A stretch of 64,000 bases of DNA from Gammaproteobacteria bacterium (lineage in GTDB: Bacteria > Pseudomonadota > Gammaproteobacteria > Pseudomonadales > Cellvibrionaceae), in NCBI GenBank assembly GCA_005801205.1, contig SYDJ01000155.1, forward strand, positions 1 through 64,000, read 5' to 3'. Both the position numbers and the translations under genes were made by a program. Shown piece by piece: positions 41,966 to 49,889 of this stretch (positions are counted from its first letter, which is position 1; the number at the start of each line of letters is the position of its first letter). The notes under the pieces were generated by a model. It saw only the letters and a list, made by a program, of their open reading frames with translations, had not been told where the DNA came from and made no database searches.

Positions 41966-43164
41966 CGCAGACGTTTGATATTGTCATAGTCGGTGCTGGC
42001 CTTGTGGGTGCTAGCCTCGCTTGCGCCATAGCTCAAGAAAGCAATGCACAAGATTTACGCATTGCCTTAATTGAGGCGGGTGGCGATGCTCAGTATTTTG
42101 AAGGCGAACATTTTGATCCGCGTGTAGTTGCTATTACGCAAGCGTCGCAAAATCTTTTAGCGAAAATAGGCGTGTGGAGCCAAGTGCTTCAAACTCGCGC
42201 TTGCGCTTATAGAGATATGCATGTATGGGATGGTGAAGGCACCGCGGATATTCATTTCAATTGCGCCGACGTGCGTGAAAATCATTTGGGTCATATTGTA
42301 GAGAATTCGGTGATAGTAACTGCGCTGCGAAAAAAAATAGCAGAACACGCTCAAATCAAGCTGATCCAGCCCGCCAAAATTGTAAATCTACAACGTAAAG
42401 ACACTGTTCACATTGAGTTGGACAATGGTGAACTGCTTTGCACGAATTTATTAATCGCCGCCGATGGTGCTCAATCTAAAGTACGTGAGCTAGCAGAGTT
42501 TGAAACGCGCGAATGGGATTATGGGCATAAGGCGATAGTGACCACTGTGCAAACAGAATTGCCTCATCAAGCCACTGCATGGCAGCGTTTTATGCGCACA
42601 GGGCCACTGGCGTTTTTACCTTTATCAACAACAAATCAAAAGCATTTTTGCTCGATTGTTTGGTCAGCGGAAACTGAATTAGCCGATGAGTTAATGCAGT
42701 TAAATGATATTGAATTTTGCGCGCGCTTAGGTTTTGCGTTTGAACATAAGCTCGGCAAGATTATTCACGCAGCGGAACGCTTTGCGATTCCTTTGCGGCA
42801 GCGTCACGCAAAAACCTACATCCAGCCGAACATAGTTTTGGTGGGGGATGCTGCACACAATATTCATCCTTTAGCTGGGCAGGGCGTTAATTTAGGTTTG
42901 TTGGATGTCATCGCACTTGCGCAAGAAATACAGCGCGCACTGGATCGCAAAATCCCCCTGAGCGATTTTTCTATTTTGCGCCGCTACCAACGCCAACGTT
43001 TAGCGGGAAATTTAATCATGATGTCTGCAATGGAAGCCTTTAAGCGTTTATTTGGCAGTCAATCATTAATGCTCACTTGGCTGCGCAACGCTGGTATGCG
43101 CCAGTTAAACTCATTAACTGAGTTGAAAAAAATCATTGTGAAAGCCGCCATGGGGTTGAGTTAG
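41962..43164 (+). CDS. ubiI: UbiH/UbiI-type FAD hydroxylase
   Basis: A 400-residue FAD monooxygenase paralogous to the preceding gene, likely UbiI (formerly VisC), the C5-hydroxylase of ubiquinone synthesis. Motifs: DIVIVGAGLVGASLACAIAQ, LIAADGAQSKVRELA and IVLVGDAAHNIHPLAGQGVN, all complete. The C-terminal helices (LRRYQRQRLAGNLIMMSAMEAF) match the family. It is the last gene of the operon, and a small membrane protein gene follows after 78 bp. Confidence 0.92.
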   Translation: MTQTFDIVIVGAGLVGASLACAIAQESNAQDLRIALIEAGGDAQYFEGEHFDPRVVAITQASQNLLAKIGVWSQVLQTRACAYRDMHVWDGEGTADIHFNCADVRENHLGHIVENSVIVTALRKKIAEHAQIKLIQPAKIVNLQRKDTVHIELDNGELLCTNLLIAADGAQSKVRELAEFETREWDYGHKAIVTTVQTELPHQATAWQRFMRTGPLAFLPLSTTNQKHFCSIVWSAETELADELMQLNDIEFCARLGFAFEHKLGKIIHAAERFAIPLRQRHAKTYIQPNIVLVGDAAHNIHPLAGQGVNLGLLDVIALAQEIQRALDRKIPLSDFSILRRYQRQRLAGNLIMMSAMEAFKRLFGSQSLMLTWLRNAGMRQLNSLTELKKIIVKAAMGLS

Positions 43165-43242
43165 TTAAAAAACAGAGCGGCAAGCACAAATCTTGTAGAA
43201 AAAAGTAACACTCAATTAATGGTCTTTATAGTGGATGCGTTT

Positions 43243-43617
43243 ATGTCAAAAATGTTGATTGTGGCAAAAATATTAAATTGGGCATTGCTGCTCTTATTAG
43301 TGCTATCGGTTGCAGGTTTTTTATCCTTCAAGAATGTTTATGGATTATTTTTGGCGTCTGTTACCGCATTAATCGCTTTCGGTGTCTATAAACAGCAAGC
43401 TATGGCCTATTTTTCGGCTGCCGCATGGGGTTTAGCCGCGTATCAATTAGCTAAACAAGGTTATGAATTTCAAGACATTAAGCGTTACGCCATGATTCTT
43501 GGCATCATCGTAATACCCGTTGCGCTGTTTTTGCACGAAGTTCTGGCAAAAGATAAAACCAAAAATGCTCACAAAAGTGTCAAAAATGAAACAGATAGCC
43601 GCAATATGCCGCAATAA
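43243..43617 (+). CDS. Small multi-TM protein of unknown function
   Basis: A 124-residue membrane protein from MSKMLIVAKILNWALL. Four hydrophobic stretches can be seen: about 8-26, 30-46 (VYGLFLASVTALIAFGV), 52-68 (YFSAAAWGLAAYQLA) and 82-98 (YAMILGIIVIPVALFL), followed by a basic tail (KDKTKNAHKSVKN). No family is recognised. It may be a late member of the ubi operon, but the gap and possible promoter leave this open. Confidence 0.62.
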   Translation: MSKMLIVAKILNWALLLLLVLSVAGFLSFKNVYGLFLASVTALIAFGVYKQQAMAYFSAAAWGLAAYQLAKQGYEFQDIKRYAMILGIIVIPVALFLHEVLAKDKTKNAHKSVKNETDSRNMPQ

Positions 43618-43639
43618 GTTGTGTGTTCCTTACCCATAA

Positions 43640-43901
43640 GCATTAATTTTTGCGATATTCCTTAAATTAACTTATTAGTGCTTGAACTCACCATTCACAA
43701 GTGCTTTAATTTTGAGCTGCTGCAGATTGAGATTCGCCCCAAGCCAAAGCTTTTGTAAGACAACCGCTTGCTCAAGACACTTGGACGTACCGCGACCTGA
43801 GCAATAGCTTTATTAACAAGCTATTTCACTCTGGCTTTTAGTAAAGTCGGTTTTTTTGTTCGGTCAGCTTCGCTGACGTTTTATGGTAAGACGAGGAAAG
43901 T
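43640..43901 (+). promoter_or_regulatory. Long leader of the cold-shock gene
   Basis: About 260 bp of untranslated sequence precedes the csp gene. It can form local hairpins, such as ATAGCTTTATTAACAAGCTAT (43807-43827) and GTCAGCTTCGCTGAC (43864-43878), and ends with a GAGGAAAG ribosome-binding site. Long structured leaders are typical of cspA-type genes, where the RNA changes fold at low temperature. The start of transcription was not located. Confidence 0.5.
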
Positions 43902-44111
43902 ATGTCAGATATAGTCTCTGGTATTGTTAAGTGGTTCAACGACGACAAAGGTTACGGTTTTATTGAGCGTGAGGGCGGTGCAGATGTATTCGTTCACTTC
44001 CGTGCAATTAACGGCAACGGTCGTAAAACCTTGAAAGAAGGTCAAAAAGTGACTTTCGAAGTGACTGCTGGTCAAAAGGGTCCGCAAGCGGAAAACGTAA
44101 CTCCTCTTTAA
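43902..44111 (+). CDS. Cold-shock protein (CspA family)
   Basis: A 69-residue single OB-fold RNA chaperone. The RNA-binding motifs are intact: KGYGFI (RNP1) and VFVHF (RNP2), with the WFNDDKGYG start and the [10 protein letters not shown] end typical of the family. It melts mRNA structure, usually at low temperature or during growth transitions. It is monocistronic with a terminator directly downstream. It cannot be matched to a particular csp paralogue without a tree. Confidence 0.95.
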   Translation: MSDIVSGIVKWFNDDKGYGFIEREGGADVFVHFRAINGNGRKTLKEGQKVTFEVTAGQKGPQAENVTPL

Positions 44112-44127
44112 GATGGGTTAGGTTGAC

Positions 44128-44163
44128 AAGGGCGATTGAGCAATCAATCGCCCTTTGTTGTTT
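44128..44163 (+). terminator. Terminator of the cold-shock gene
   Basis: A perfect 12-bp stem AAGGGCGATTGA/TCAATCGCCCTT closed by a GCAA tetraloop and followed by TGTTGTTTC. Confidence 0.85.
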
Positions 44164-44243
44164 CTGGTGCTGCTGTTTTACTTGAAGTCTCACGATTATC
44201 CCCCACTTCAAGAACCTCCATAACTACTACAAGTCACATCCTC

Positions 44244-44564
44244 ATGTATTTTGATATCACTAGCATACTTTGGCTTACCCTATTCGCGATTGTTGTCTTC
44301 TATTGGATTCATGCGATGCGCAGCAAAGAAGTTGCTGTTAAAGCCGCTGAAAAACATTGCCAATTTATGGAAGTGCAATTTCTCGATCAAACCGTCTTTT
44401 TAAAAAAGCTCAGCTTCAAGCGCAACTCGCTCGGGCAATTGGGGTTTATGCGCGAGTATTATTTTGAGTTTACCGTGAGTGGCGAAGATCGCTATTTTGG
44501 CCGCGTGTTTATGCTCGGTAATCGTATTGAAGGCGTGAATCTAGATCCACACCGTTTACATTAA
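44244..44564 (+). CDS. DUF3301-family membrane-anchored protein
   Basis: A 106-residue protein from MYFDITSILWLTLFAIV (the longer frame reads through the csp terminator). One N-terminal transmembrane helix is followed by a cytoplasmic domain: HAMRSKEVAVKAAEKHC, VQFLDQTVFLKKLSF, LGFMREYYFEFTVSGEDR and GRVFMLGNRIEGVNLDPH, the DUF3301 pattern. The function is unknown; the family is widespread in marine and soil gammaproteobacteria. Confidence 0.87.
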   Translation: MYFDITSILWLTLFAIVVFYWIHAMRSKEVAVKAAEKHCQFMEVQFLDQTVFLKKLSFKRNSLGQLGFMREYYFEFTVSGEDRYFGRVFMLGNRIEGVNLDPHRLH

Positions 44565-44593
44565 TTTTTTGGTTTTATTTTCGAGTTGATTTT

Positions 44594-44890
44594 ATGGATT
44601 TTCTGAACAAAGTTATTTTCGTTTCCAAAAAACTGATAATGGAAGATGGAAAAATCTACTTTGATAATTATTTTGTCACCGTTAAAGCGGTAACTGAAGA
44701 TGCGCTTGTGGTGATCAAGCCCAATGGTGAAGAAGAAAACTTGCCGCCCAGTGAAGACTTTTACGATGAAGCCGATGAAGGGCTTTATGAATTGACTGAT
44801 GGCACCAGCCAAGAAGACCCAGATTATATTGGCGAATTTATTATTTACGAAAATGATGTGGCTTACGAAAAATTCAAAGACGATTATTAA
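44594..44890 (+). CDS. Small acidic protein of unknown function
   Basis: A 98-residue strongly acidic protein (MDFLNKVIFVSKKLI... with DEADEGLYELTDG and a DPDYIGEFIIYENDVAYEKF end). It is probably soluble and beta-rich at the start (YFVTVKAVTEDALVVIKP). No family is recognised. It lies in a same-strand run with DUF3301 and the Nudix gene (gaps of 29 and 16 bp), so it is probably co-transcribed. Confidence 0.65.
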   Translation: MDFLNKVIFVSKKLIMEDGKIYFDNYFVTVKAVTEDALVVIKPNGEEENLPPSEDFYDEADEGLYELTDGTSQEDPDYIGEFIIYENDVAYEKFKDDY

Positions 44891-44906
44891 TTAAGTTGCC
44901 ACGTAA

Positions 44907-45473
44907 ATGACTGAGCAGAAATATCTTATTGAAAAAGTGGGCGGCTGGAAAACAAAAACATCCAGCGTCGCCTACGAAAACCCATGGCTAAAAATAACTC
45001 ACGAAGAAGTTGTCACGCCCAAAGGTACAGATGGAATTTACGGTGTTGTCCATTTTAAAAATACGGCGATTGGTGTTGTACCTATTGATGATGAAGGCAA
45101 CACCTGGCTGGTTAAACAAAGCCGCTATACGCTCAACCAATATACGTGGGAGATTCCAGAAGGCGGCTGCCCCCACGGTGAAGAGCCTATCAATGCTGCC
45201 AAACGTGAATTGGAAGAAGAAGTGGGTTTACAAGCTAATGATTGGCAGCAATTAATGACGATGCATTTATCCAACTCAGTAACCGATGAGTTCTGCGTAG
45301 TCTTTGTTGCACGTGATTTATTTGCAGGTAAGCAAGAATTGGAACCTACGGAAGATATCGAATACAAAAAGCTAGCACTCACAGAAGCGATTGAAATGGT
45401 AAAACGCGGTGACATTACCGATGCTATCTCAGTAGCAGCTCTGCTGCGTGTTGCATTGACGCTAAAAGAATAA
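44907..45473 (+). CDS. Nudix hydrolase
   Basis: A 188-residue Nudix enzyme. The Nudix box runs from Gly87 (GCPHGEEPINAAKRELEEEVG) with the REL-EEEVG metal ligands Glu101, Glu104 and Glu105 intact. The N-terminal VAYENPWLKITHEEVVTPKG strand and the IEYKKLALTEAIEMVKRG end resemble ADP-ribose pyrophosphatase-like members, but the substrate could be another nucleoside diphosphate derivative. An AraC regulator starts 7 bp after the stop. Confidence 0.92.
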   Translation: MTEQKYLIEKVGGWKTKTSSVAYENPWLKITHEEVVTPKGTDGIYGVVHFKNTAIGVVPIDDEGNTWLVKQSRYTLNQYTWEIPEGGCPHGEEPINAAKRELEEEVGLQANDWQQLMTMHLSNSVTDEFCVVFVARDLFAGKQELEPTEDIEYKKLALTEAIEMVKRGDITDAISVAALLRVALTLKE

Positions 45474-45480
45474 ATTTCTT

Positions 45481-46353
45481 ATGCGGAACAATTCAAAGAA
45501 TCACTATGAAACCTTTGCGAATCACATTAGTGAATATGTTCAGGCTCATCTTGATCAAGAGATTGTGATTGATGACCTGAGCGAAACAATAGGTATTTCT
45601 AAATATCATTTAAACCGGTTGTTTCAAGCGACCACAGGTTTTCAGTTGGGTGAATTTATTCAGCGCCGCCGCTTGCAGCACGCTTATGCGCTTTTATCTG
45701 CCGGCGAATGTTCAGTTATCGATACCAGTTTGGCAATAGGGTACGAATCCCATTCTGCATTTTCCCGTGCCTTTCTCAAAGCATTTGACTGTAAACCTAA
45801 TGAGGTAAAGCTTGGCACAGAATGTTTGTGGAAAACGCCTAACACCTTGAAAAATATTTCCAAACGCGATCTTAGTTTGCAGCCCAATATAGTGGAATTA
45901 CCAGCGCGAAAATGCTGTGGTCTTTATGGGCAGGGATTTAAAAATAATAGTTTCAAAAGCTTGGGTGAATCTTTATTTGCTGAGTTGGATGAACGCCTTC
46001 AAGCAATCCACTACGAAGATTATTTTTCGCTCGCGGTTGGTGTTGCGTTAGAAAGCCCTTGGCAGGGCGATCAAACAGCCAGTCGATTTTTCGCGGGTGT
46101 GCTGGATGAAACATTGCCTAAGAGCCTCGGGCTGAATGAATATTTATGGGCAGAGGGAACTTGGGCAAGGTTCCTATACACGGGTGCCTATGGCCTGATG
46201 TGGCAGATGATCTCGCGCATTTACGCGGGTTGGGTGATACCGGAAGGGATTCGTTTGAAGGATGACGCTATTGTGCAAGTTTATTTAAATAATCCTAAAC
46301 ATACCCCAGAGTCAGAACTTATTACAGAGTTGTATTTCCCCCTTCAAATCTGA
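45481..46353 (+). CDS. AraC regulator with GyrI-like effector domain
   Basis: A 290-residue regulator with the DNA-binding domain at the N-terminus (residues 10-110): VIDDLSETIGISKYHLNRLFQ and VIDTSLAIGYESHSAFSRAFLKAF. It is followed by a GyrI/SHS2-like ligand domain (about 125-290, VELPARKCCGLYGQG ... SELITELYFPLQI). This layout is that of the Rob/BltR-like multidrug-responsive regulators. It may regulate the Nudix gene or the downstream hydrolase; no operator was identified. Confidence 0.88.
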   Translation: MRNNSKNHYETFANHISEYVQAHLDQEIVIDDLSETIGISKYHLNRLFQATTGFQLGEFIQRRRLQHAYALLSAGECSVIDTSLAIGYESHSAFSRAFLKAFDCKPNEVKLGTECLWKTPNTLKNISKRDLSLQPNIVELPARKCCGLYGQGFKNNSFKSLGESLFAELDERLQAIHYEDYFSLAVGVALESPWQGDQTASRFFAGVLDETLPKSLGLNEYLWAEGTWARFLYTGAYGLMWQMISRIYAGWVIPEGIRLKDDAIVQVYLNNPKHTPESELITELYFPLQI

Positions 46354-46492
46354 CATTTATCATTTTTTTCGCATTCGCAACCAAATCGCACTTTTTGCAC
46401 AGTCGTGTTGCGCATGATTCTCTACACTATCTTCTGTCGAATTTATAAGAATTGATGGTTCCCCTTGATGGTTCCCTTTATTGGAGATGTTG

Positions 46493-48046
46493 ATGAATTA
46501 CCTAGTGCGTAGCTTACTCATTATTTTGTCACTTACCGTGGTGTCATTAGTCGCACATGCTGATGAAATTCCGGTTCGTGTTTCCAAGAGTGTGGTTGAT
46601 CTAGGTGAATTACCTTCTGGCCGCCCCGCCAAAATTACGCTCTGGTTTCCACAAGGTCAGTGCACTGCATTACCTAATCAACAGTATTGTTTAGCGGAAG
46701 CAGCGATTACCGATAGAACGCTGGTGTTTAGCCATGGGGCTATGGGCGCTGCGGAAAATTACAACTGGATTGCAGAGGCGCTGGCAGCCGCAGGTTATGT
46801 GGTAGTGGGCATTAATCATTACGGCGAATCATGGTTTTATGGTCAGGAGACGCAAGATGTGCGAACAGCGTCGATGCTGTGGCAGCGCCCCACCGATATT
46901 TCCGCAATTTACGATACGCTGTCAAATCGCGAGTTGTTTCAAAAAAGTGTCAATTGGTCAAATATCATTGCGCTTGGTCATTCCTCTGGCGGGCAAACCG
47001 TGGCTATGTTGGCAGGTGTTCAATACGATTTATTGCGCATGATGGATTTTTGCAAAACCGAAGCGGCAAAAAATGATAACTCATGTAATTACGGCATTCG
47101 CAACGCGCCCAAACCCGGCGAAGCTTTCTTGCAGAAATTTGGCGGAGCTTATGCAGATGCGCGCGTAAAAAAGATAATCATGATTGACCCTACACTGGGC
47201 TATGGCGCAACACCAGAAAGTTTGGCGAATGTCCAACTACCAACACTCATAGTAGGCGCGCAGAATAATGATTTCTTGCCGTGGGAAAATCACGGAGCGC
47301 GTTATGCAAAAGGAATTCAACATTCCAAGGTTCATCTCTTAACCGGTGAGGAAGGGCATTTTATTTTTCTGGATGTATGCAATAACGACATTCTTGTCAT
47401 GGGTGTAGCGCTTTGTAAGGATCGCGCTGGTGTTGATAGAGCTGCAACACATGCTGCATTAATTCCATCCATTCTCGAATTTGTACGTGAAAACAATATA
47501 GTTATTGATGCGTCTAAAAAGGCTGTTGAACGTGAAAAGGCTGCATTTAATGTTGACAAAATAACACAAATTTTAATGTACACACCGCGCTGGGTATTTG
47601 GACTACTAGCAGGCTTGGTAGTTTTAGGGTTGATGCAAGTACGTACTCGACAAGTGCCTATACAAGCAGTATTTATTGCGCCCGTATCTATGATGATGAT
47701 GTCACTGATAGGCACGTTTATGGATTTAGGTTTTACATGGATCACAATATCATGTTGGTTGTTAGGGGCTGCATCTGTAACAATATCACTGGTAAAGTTC
47801 TTCAATAACTCAACCGTCAGCTATGATCGCACAGTGCGTAAATTGAGGCTCCAAGGTAGTTGGATTCCACTGTTCGTTATTATGATTATTTTCTGTACCC
47901 GCTACGCATTGGGTATGTCCATCGGTATGAATTTAAATCTTGTGCATGAATTTTATTTTGCTCCCGTTATGAGCTTTGTCTTAGGCGCATTGAGCGGTTA
48001 CTTTATTGCGCAAGGTATCAAATACTTGCAAGTTGTGCGGCGATAA
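46493..48046 (+). CDS. Alpha/beta hydrolase fused to a C-terminal membrane domain
   Basis: A 517-residue protein from the ATG at 46493, with GGAGA upstream. After a signal peptide (SLLIILSLTVVSLVAHA) comes a periplasmic alpha/beta hydrolase similar to platelet-activating-factor acetylhydrolase-type proteins: VFSHGAMGAAENY, nucleophile Ser164 in ALGHSSGGQT, and GEEGHFIFLD for the histidine. Residues about 370-517 contain five hydrophobic helices (WVFGLLAGLVVLGLM, APVSMMMMSLIGTFMDLGF and others). The fusion suggests a membrane-bound enzyme with its active site outside. The substrate is unknown. Confidence 0.8.
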   Translation: MNYLVRSLLIILSLTVVSLVAHADEIPVRVSKSVVDLGELPSGRPAKITLWFPQGQCTALPNQQYCLAEAAITDRTLVFSHGAMGAAENYNWIAEALAAAGYVVVGINHYGESWFYGQETQDVRTASMLWQRPTDISAIYDTLSNRELFQKSVNWSNIIALGHSSGGQTVAMLAGVQYDLLRMMDFCKTEAAKNDNSCNYGIRNAPKPGEAFLQKFGGAYADARVKKIIMIDPTLGYGATPESLANVQLPTLIVGAQNNDFLPWENHGARYAKGIQHSKVHLLTGEEGHFIFLDVCNNDILVMGVALCKDRAGVDRAATHAALIPSILEFVRENNIVIDASKKAVEREKAAFNVDKITQILMYTPRWVFGLLAGLVVLGLMQVRTRQVPIQAVFIAPVSMMMMSLIGTFMDLGFTWITISCWLLGAASVTISLVKFFNNSTVSYDRTVRKLRLQGSWIPLFVIMIIFCTRYALGMSIGMNLNLVHEFYFAPVMSFVLGALSGYFIAQGIKYLQVVRR

Positions 48047-48089
48047 ACATGCATTTATAGTTATTGAGAAACGCTGCAAATTTCTGAGC

Positions 48090-48827
48090 TTAATCACTGC
48101 TATTCGGATTGATTAAGCTGCGCAACCAATTCCAAACCGAATTCTTACCAAGCATATAGCGATCTAATTGGTCTTGGTTATAGAAATAATGTTCAGGATT
48201 TTGAAATAATAGTTCGCGCTTTAACATGCGGCGGTTGGGGTTAATGGTTTTAATCACTCGTGCGGGATTGCCCGCCGCAATCACATTCGCAGGAATATCT
48301 TTAGTCACTACCGAACCTGCGCCTATCACAGAGTTTTCGCCAATAGATACGCCTTTGTTAACGATCACGCGCTCGCCGAGCCATACATTATTTTCAATGA
48401 TCACAGGTTTAGTACAGCGAAAGGGACGTATGCGATTGTAAATGCCATGCCAATCGCTATCGCTCACATATACATTTGCCGCGAACATGACATTGTCGCC
48501 AATGTGAATAGATTGTTCTGCCGAAATTCTTACGCCGGGTGAAATTAAACAGTAATCGCCAATCTTAATAACTCCACCCTTTATTCCAGCCGTCACTTTT
48601 TTACTGGGCCACGTGGTAAAGCGAATACAGTTATCGGGTGAAGCAATCATTTGTGCGTAACGGCCAATATGAATATTGCAACCAAAGATTACCAGATTGC
48701 GTGGGTGCGCAACTTCAAGCCCTTCGCCCACACTATCAAATTGCGGTGCAATAAAGCGCTTTACATAAAAGCGATTCAGCAAGGTTGACATTCGCTTTAT
48801 AAAATAGGGTGTGTTATTGCGGCGCAT
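48090..48827 (-). CDS. Hexapeptide-repeat acyltransferase
   Basis: A 245-residue protein with the left-handed beta-helix of hexapeptide transferases: repeats such as IKIGDYCLISPGVRI, IHIGDNVMFAANVYV, VIIENNVWLGERVI, VNKGVSIGENSVIGAGSVVT and DIPANVIAAGNPARVI. The His in DSDWHGIYN is the likely catalytic residue. Such enzymes O-acetylate sugars in capsule, lipopolysaccharide or exopolysaccharide. No glycosyltransferase lies beside it, so its pathway is unclear. Confidence 0.88.
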   Translation of the reverse strand: MRRNNTPYFIKRMSTLLNRFYVKRFIAPQFDSVGEGLEVAHPRNLVIFGCNIHIGRYAQMIASPDNCIRFTTWPSKKVTAGIKGGVIKIGDYCLISPGVRISAEQSIHIGDNVMFAANVYVSDSDWHGIYNRIRPFRCTKPVIIENNVWLGERVIVNKGVSIGENSVIGAGSVVTKDIPANVIAAGNPARVIKTINPNRRMLKRELLFQNPEHYFYNQDQLDRYMLGKNSVWNWLRSLINPNSSD

Positions 48828-48917
48828 TAAGGGTTTATACCAACGCTGTTATCTTGCCAAGTCTGTTAGCCTATCAAGTCTGATAGAATGAAGGCTTCAT
48901 TATGCTTGAGACTCGCT

Positions 48918-49544
48918 ATGCTGCCAAACGCTATAGATTTGCCCTTGGATATCAACACCGTTAAAGGCTTTTTGGATGCAGATGAAGGCGCTGCGCTCTA
49001 TGAACATGCGTTAGTTGCAGCAGAGTTGGGCCCGTTATTAGAAGTGGGCAGCTACTGTGGGAAATCCAGCGTTTATTTAGGTACAGCCAGCAAACGTAAA
49101 GAGACCATTCTATATGCAGTAGATCATCATCGCGGCAGTGAAGAGCATCAGTTGGGCGAGGCGTATCACGACCCTGAATTGTACGATTCGCGTTTCGCCA
49201 AAATGGATAGCTTCCCGCAATTTCGTCACACACTGGCGCGTGCGAATTTAGAAGAAGTCGTTGTGCCCATTGTTGCACCATCAGCATTGGCTGCACGCTT
49301 TTGGTCTACACCGCTCGGGTTAGTTTTTATCGATGGCGGTCACAGCATGCAGGCGGCGTTAAATGATTATCGCAGTTGGGCCGGTCATGTTATTCGCGGC
49401 GGCTATTTAGTGATTCACGATGTGTTTCCCAACCCTGCAGACGGTGGCCGCCCCCCGTTTGAAATTTGGAAGCTCGCGCAAGAATCCGGTTTGTTCGACG
49501 CTTTGCCTTTGGTGAAAAGTTTAGGTGTTTTGCGACGTTTGTAA
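48918..49544 (+). CDS. Class I SAM-dependent methyltransferase
   Basis: A 208-residue protein from MLPNAIDLPLDI; an ATG 30 bp upstream would add 10 residues. It has a Methyltransf_24-type Rossmann fold: LLEVGSYCGKSSVYLG (SAM-binding motif I), YAVDHHRGSEEH (acidic end of strand 2), VFIDGGHSMQAALNDYRSW and GYLVIHDVFPNP. Such enzymes often modify sugars or small molecules. It is divergent from the acetyltransferase, and the following membrane-protein gene is 19 bp away. Confidence 0.85.
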   Translation: MLPNAIDLPLDINTVKGFLDADEGAALYEHALVAAELGPLLEVGSYCGKSSVYLGTASKRKETILYAVDHHRGSEEHQLGEAYHDPELYDSRFAKMDSFPQFRHTLARANLEEVVVPIVAPSALAARFWSTPLGLVFIDGGHSMQAALNDYRSWAGHVIRGGYLVIHDVFPNPADGGRPPFEIWKLAQESGLFDALPLVKSLGVLRRL

Positions 49545-49563
49545 AATGGTTAAAAGGAATGAT

Positions 49564-49857
49564 ATGACTCTTATTCGAGCGATTGCAGCCACAATCTTTT
49601 TTTTCGCGGGTATATTTTGCGTTGTAAAATTATTTACAGCACCGTTTGAATGGGTGATGTTGATTATTGCTTTAGTGTGTTTTGTTCTCGCCTATTTTAC
49701 TTGGCCGAGCAAAAGACAAGGGCAACGCCACGACGATCATTGGCCTTTAGATGCAATGGAAATACTGATTGAGCTCCCAGTAGAAATTGTCCTCTGGGCT
49801 TTTAGAATGATCGGTCACCTGTTTCGCAAAGGTGATGGCATTGATATAGATTTTTAA
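49564..49857 (+). CDS. Small two-TM protein of unknown function
   Basis: A 97-residue protein starting MTLIRAIAATIFFFAG after an AAAAGGA site. There are two hydrophobic helices (about 4-20 and 27-44, WVMLIIALVCFVLAYFTW) followed by an amphipathic tail (DAMEILIELPVEIVLWAFRMIGHLF). No family is recognised. It is in line with the methyltransferase gene and dbpA. Confidence 0.68.
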   Translation: MTLIRAIAATIFFFAGIFCVVKLFTAPFEWVMLIIALVCFVLAYFTWPSKRQGQRHDDHWPLDAMEILIELPVEIVLWAFRMIGHLFRKGDGIDIDF

Positions 49858-49889
49858 ACGTAATTTTTTTATACAATATTGAGTTAGCT

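Noticed and set aside
47332-47805. A 157-codon minus-strand frame
   Set aside because: Antisense to the hydrolase-membrane fusion gene, with no ribosome-binding site or recognisable domain.
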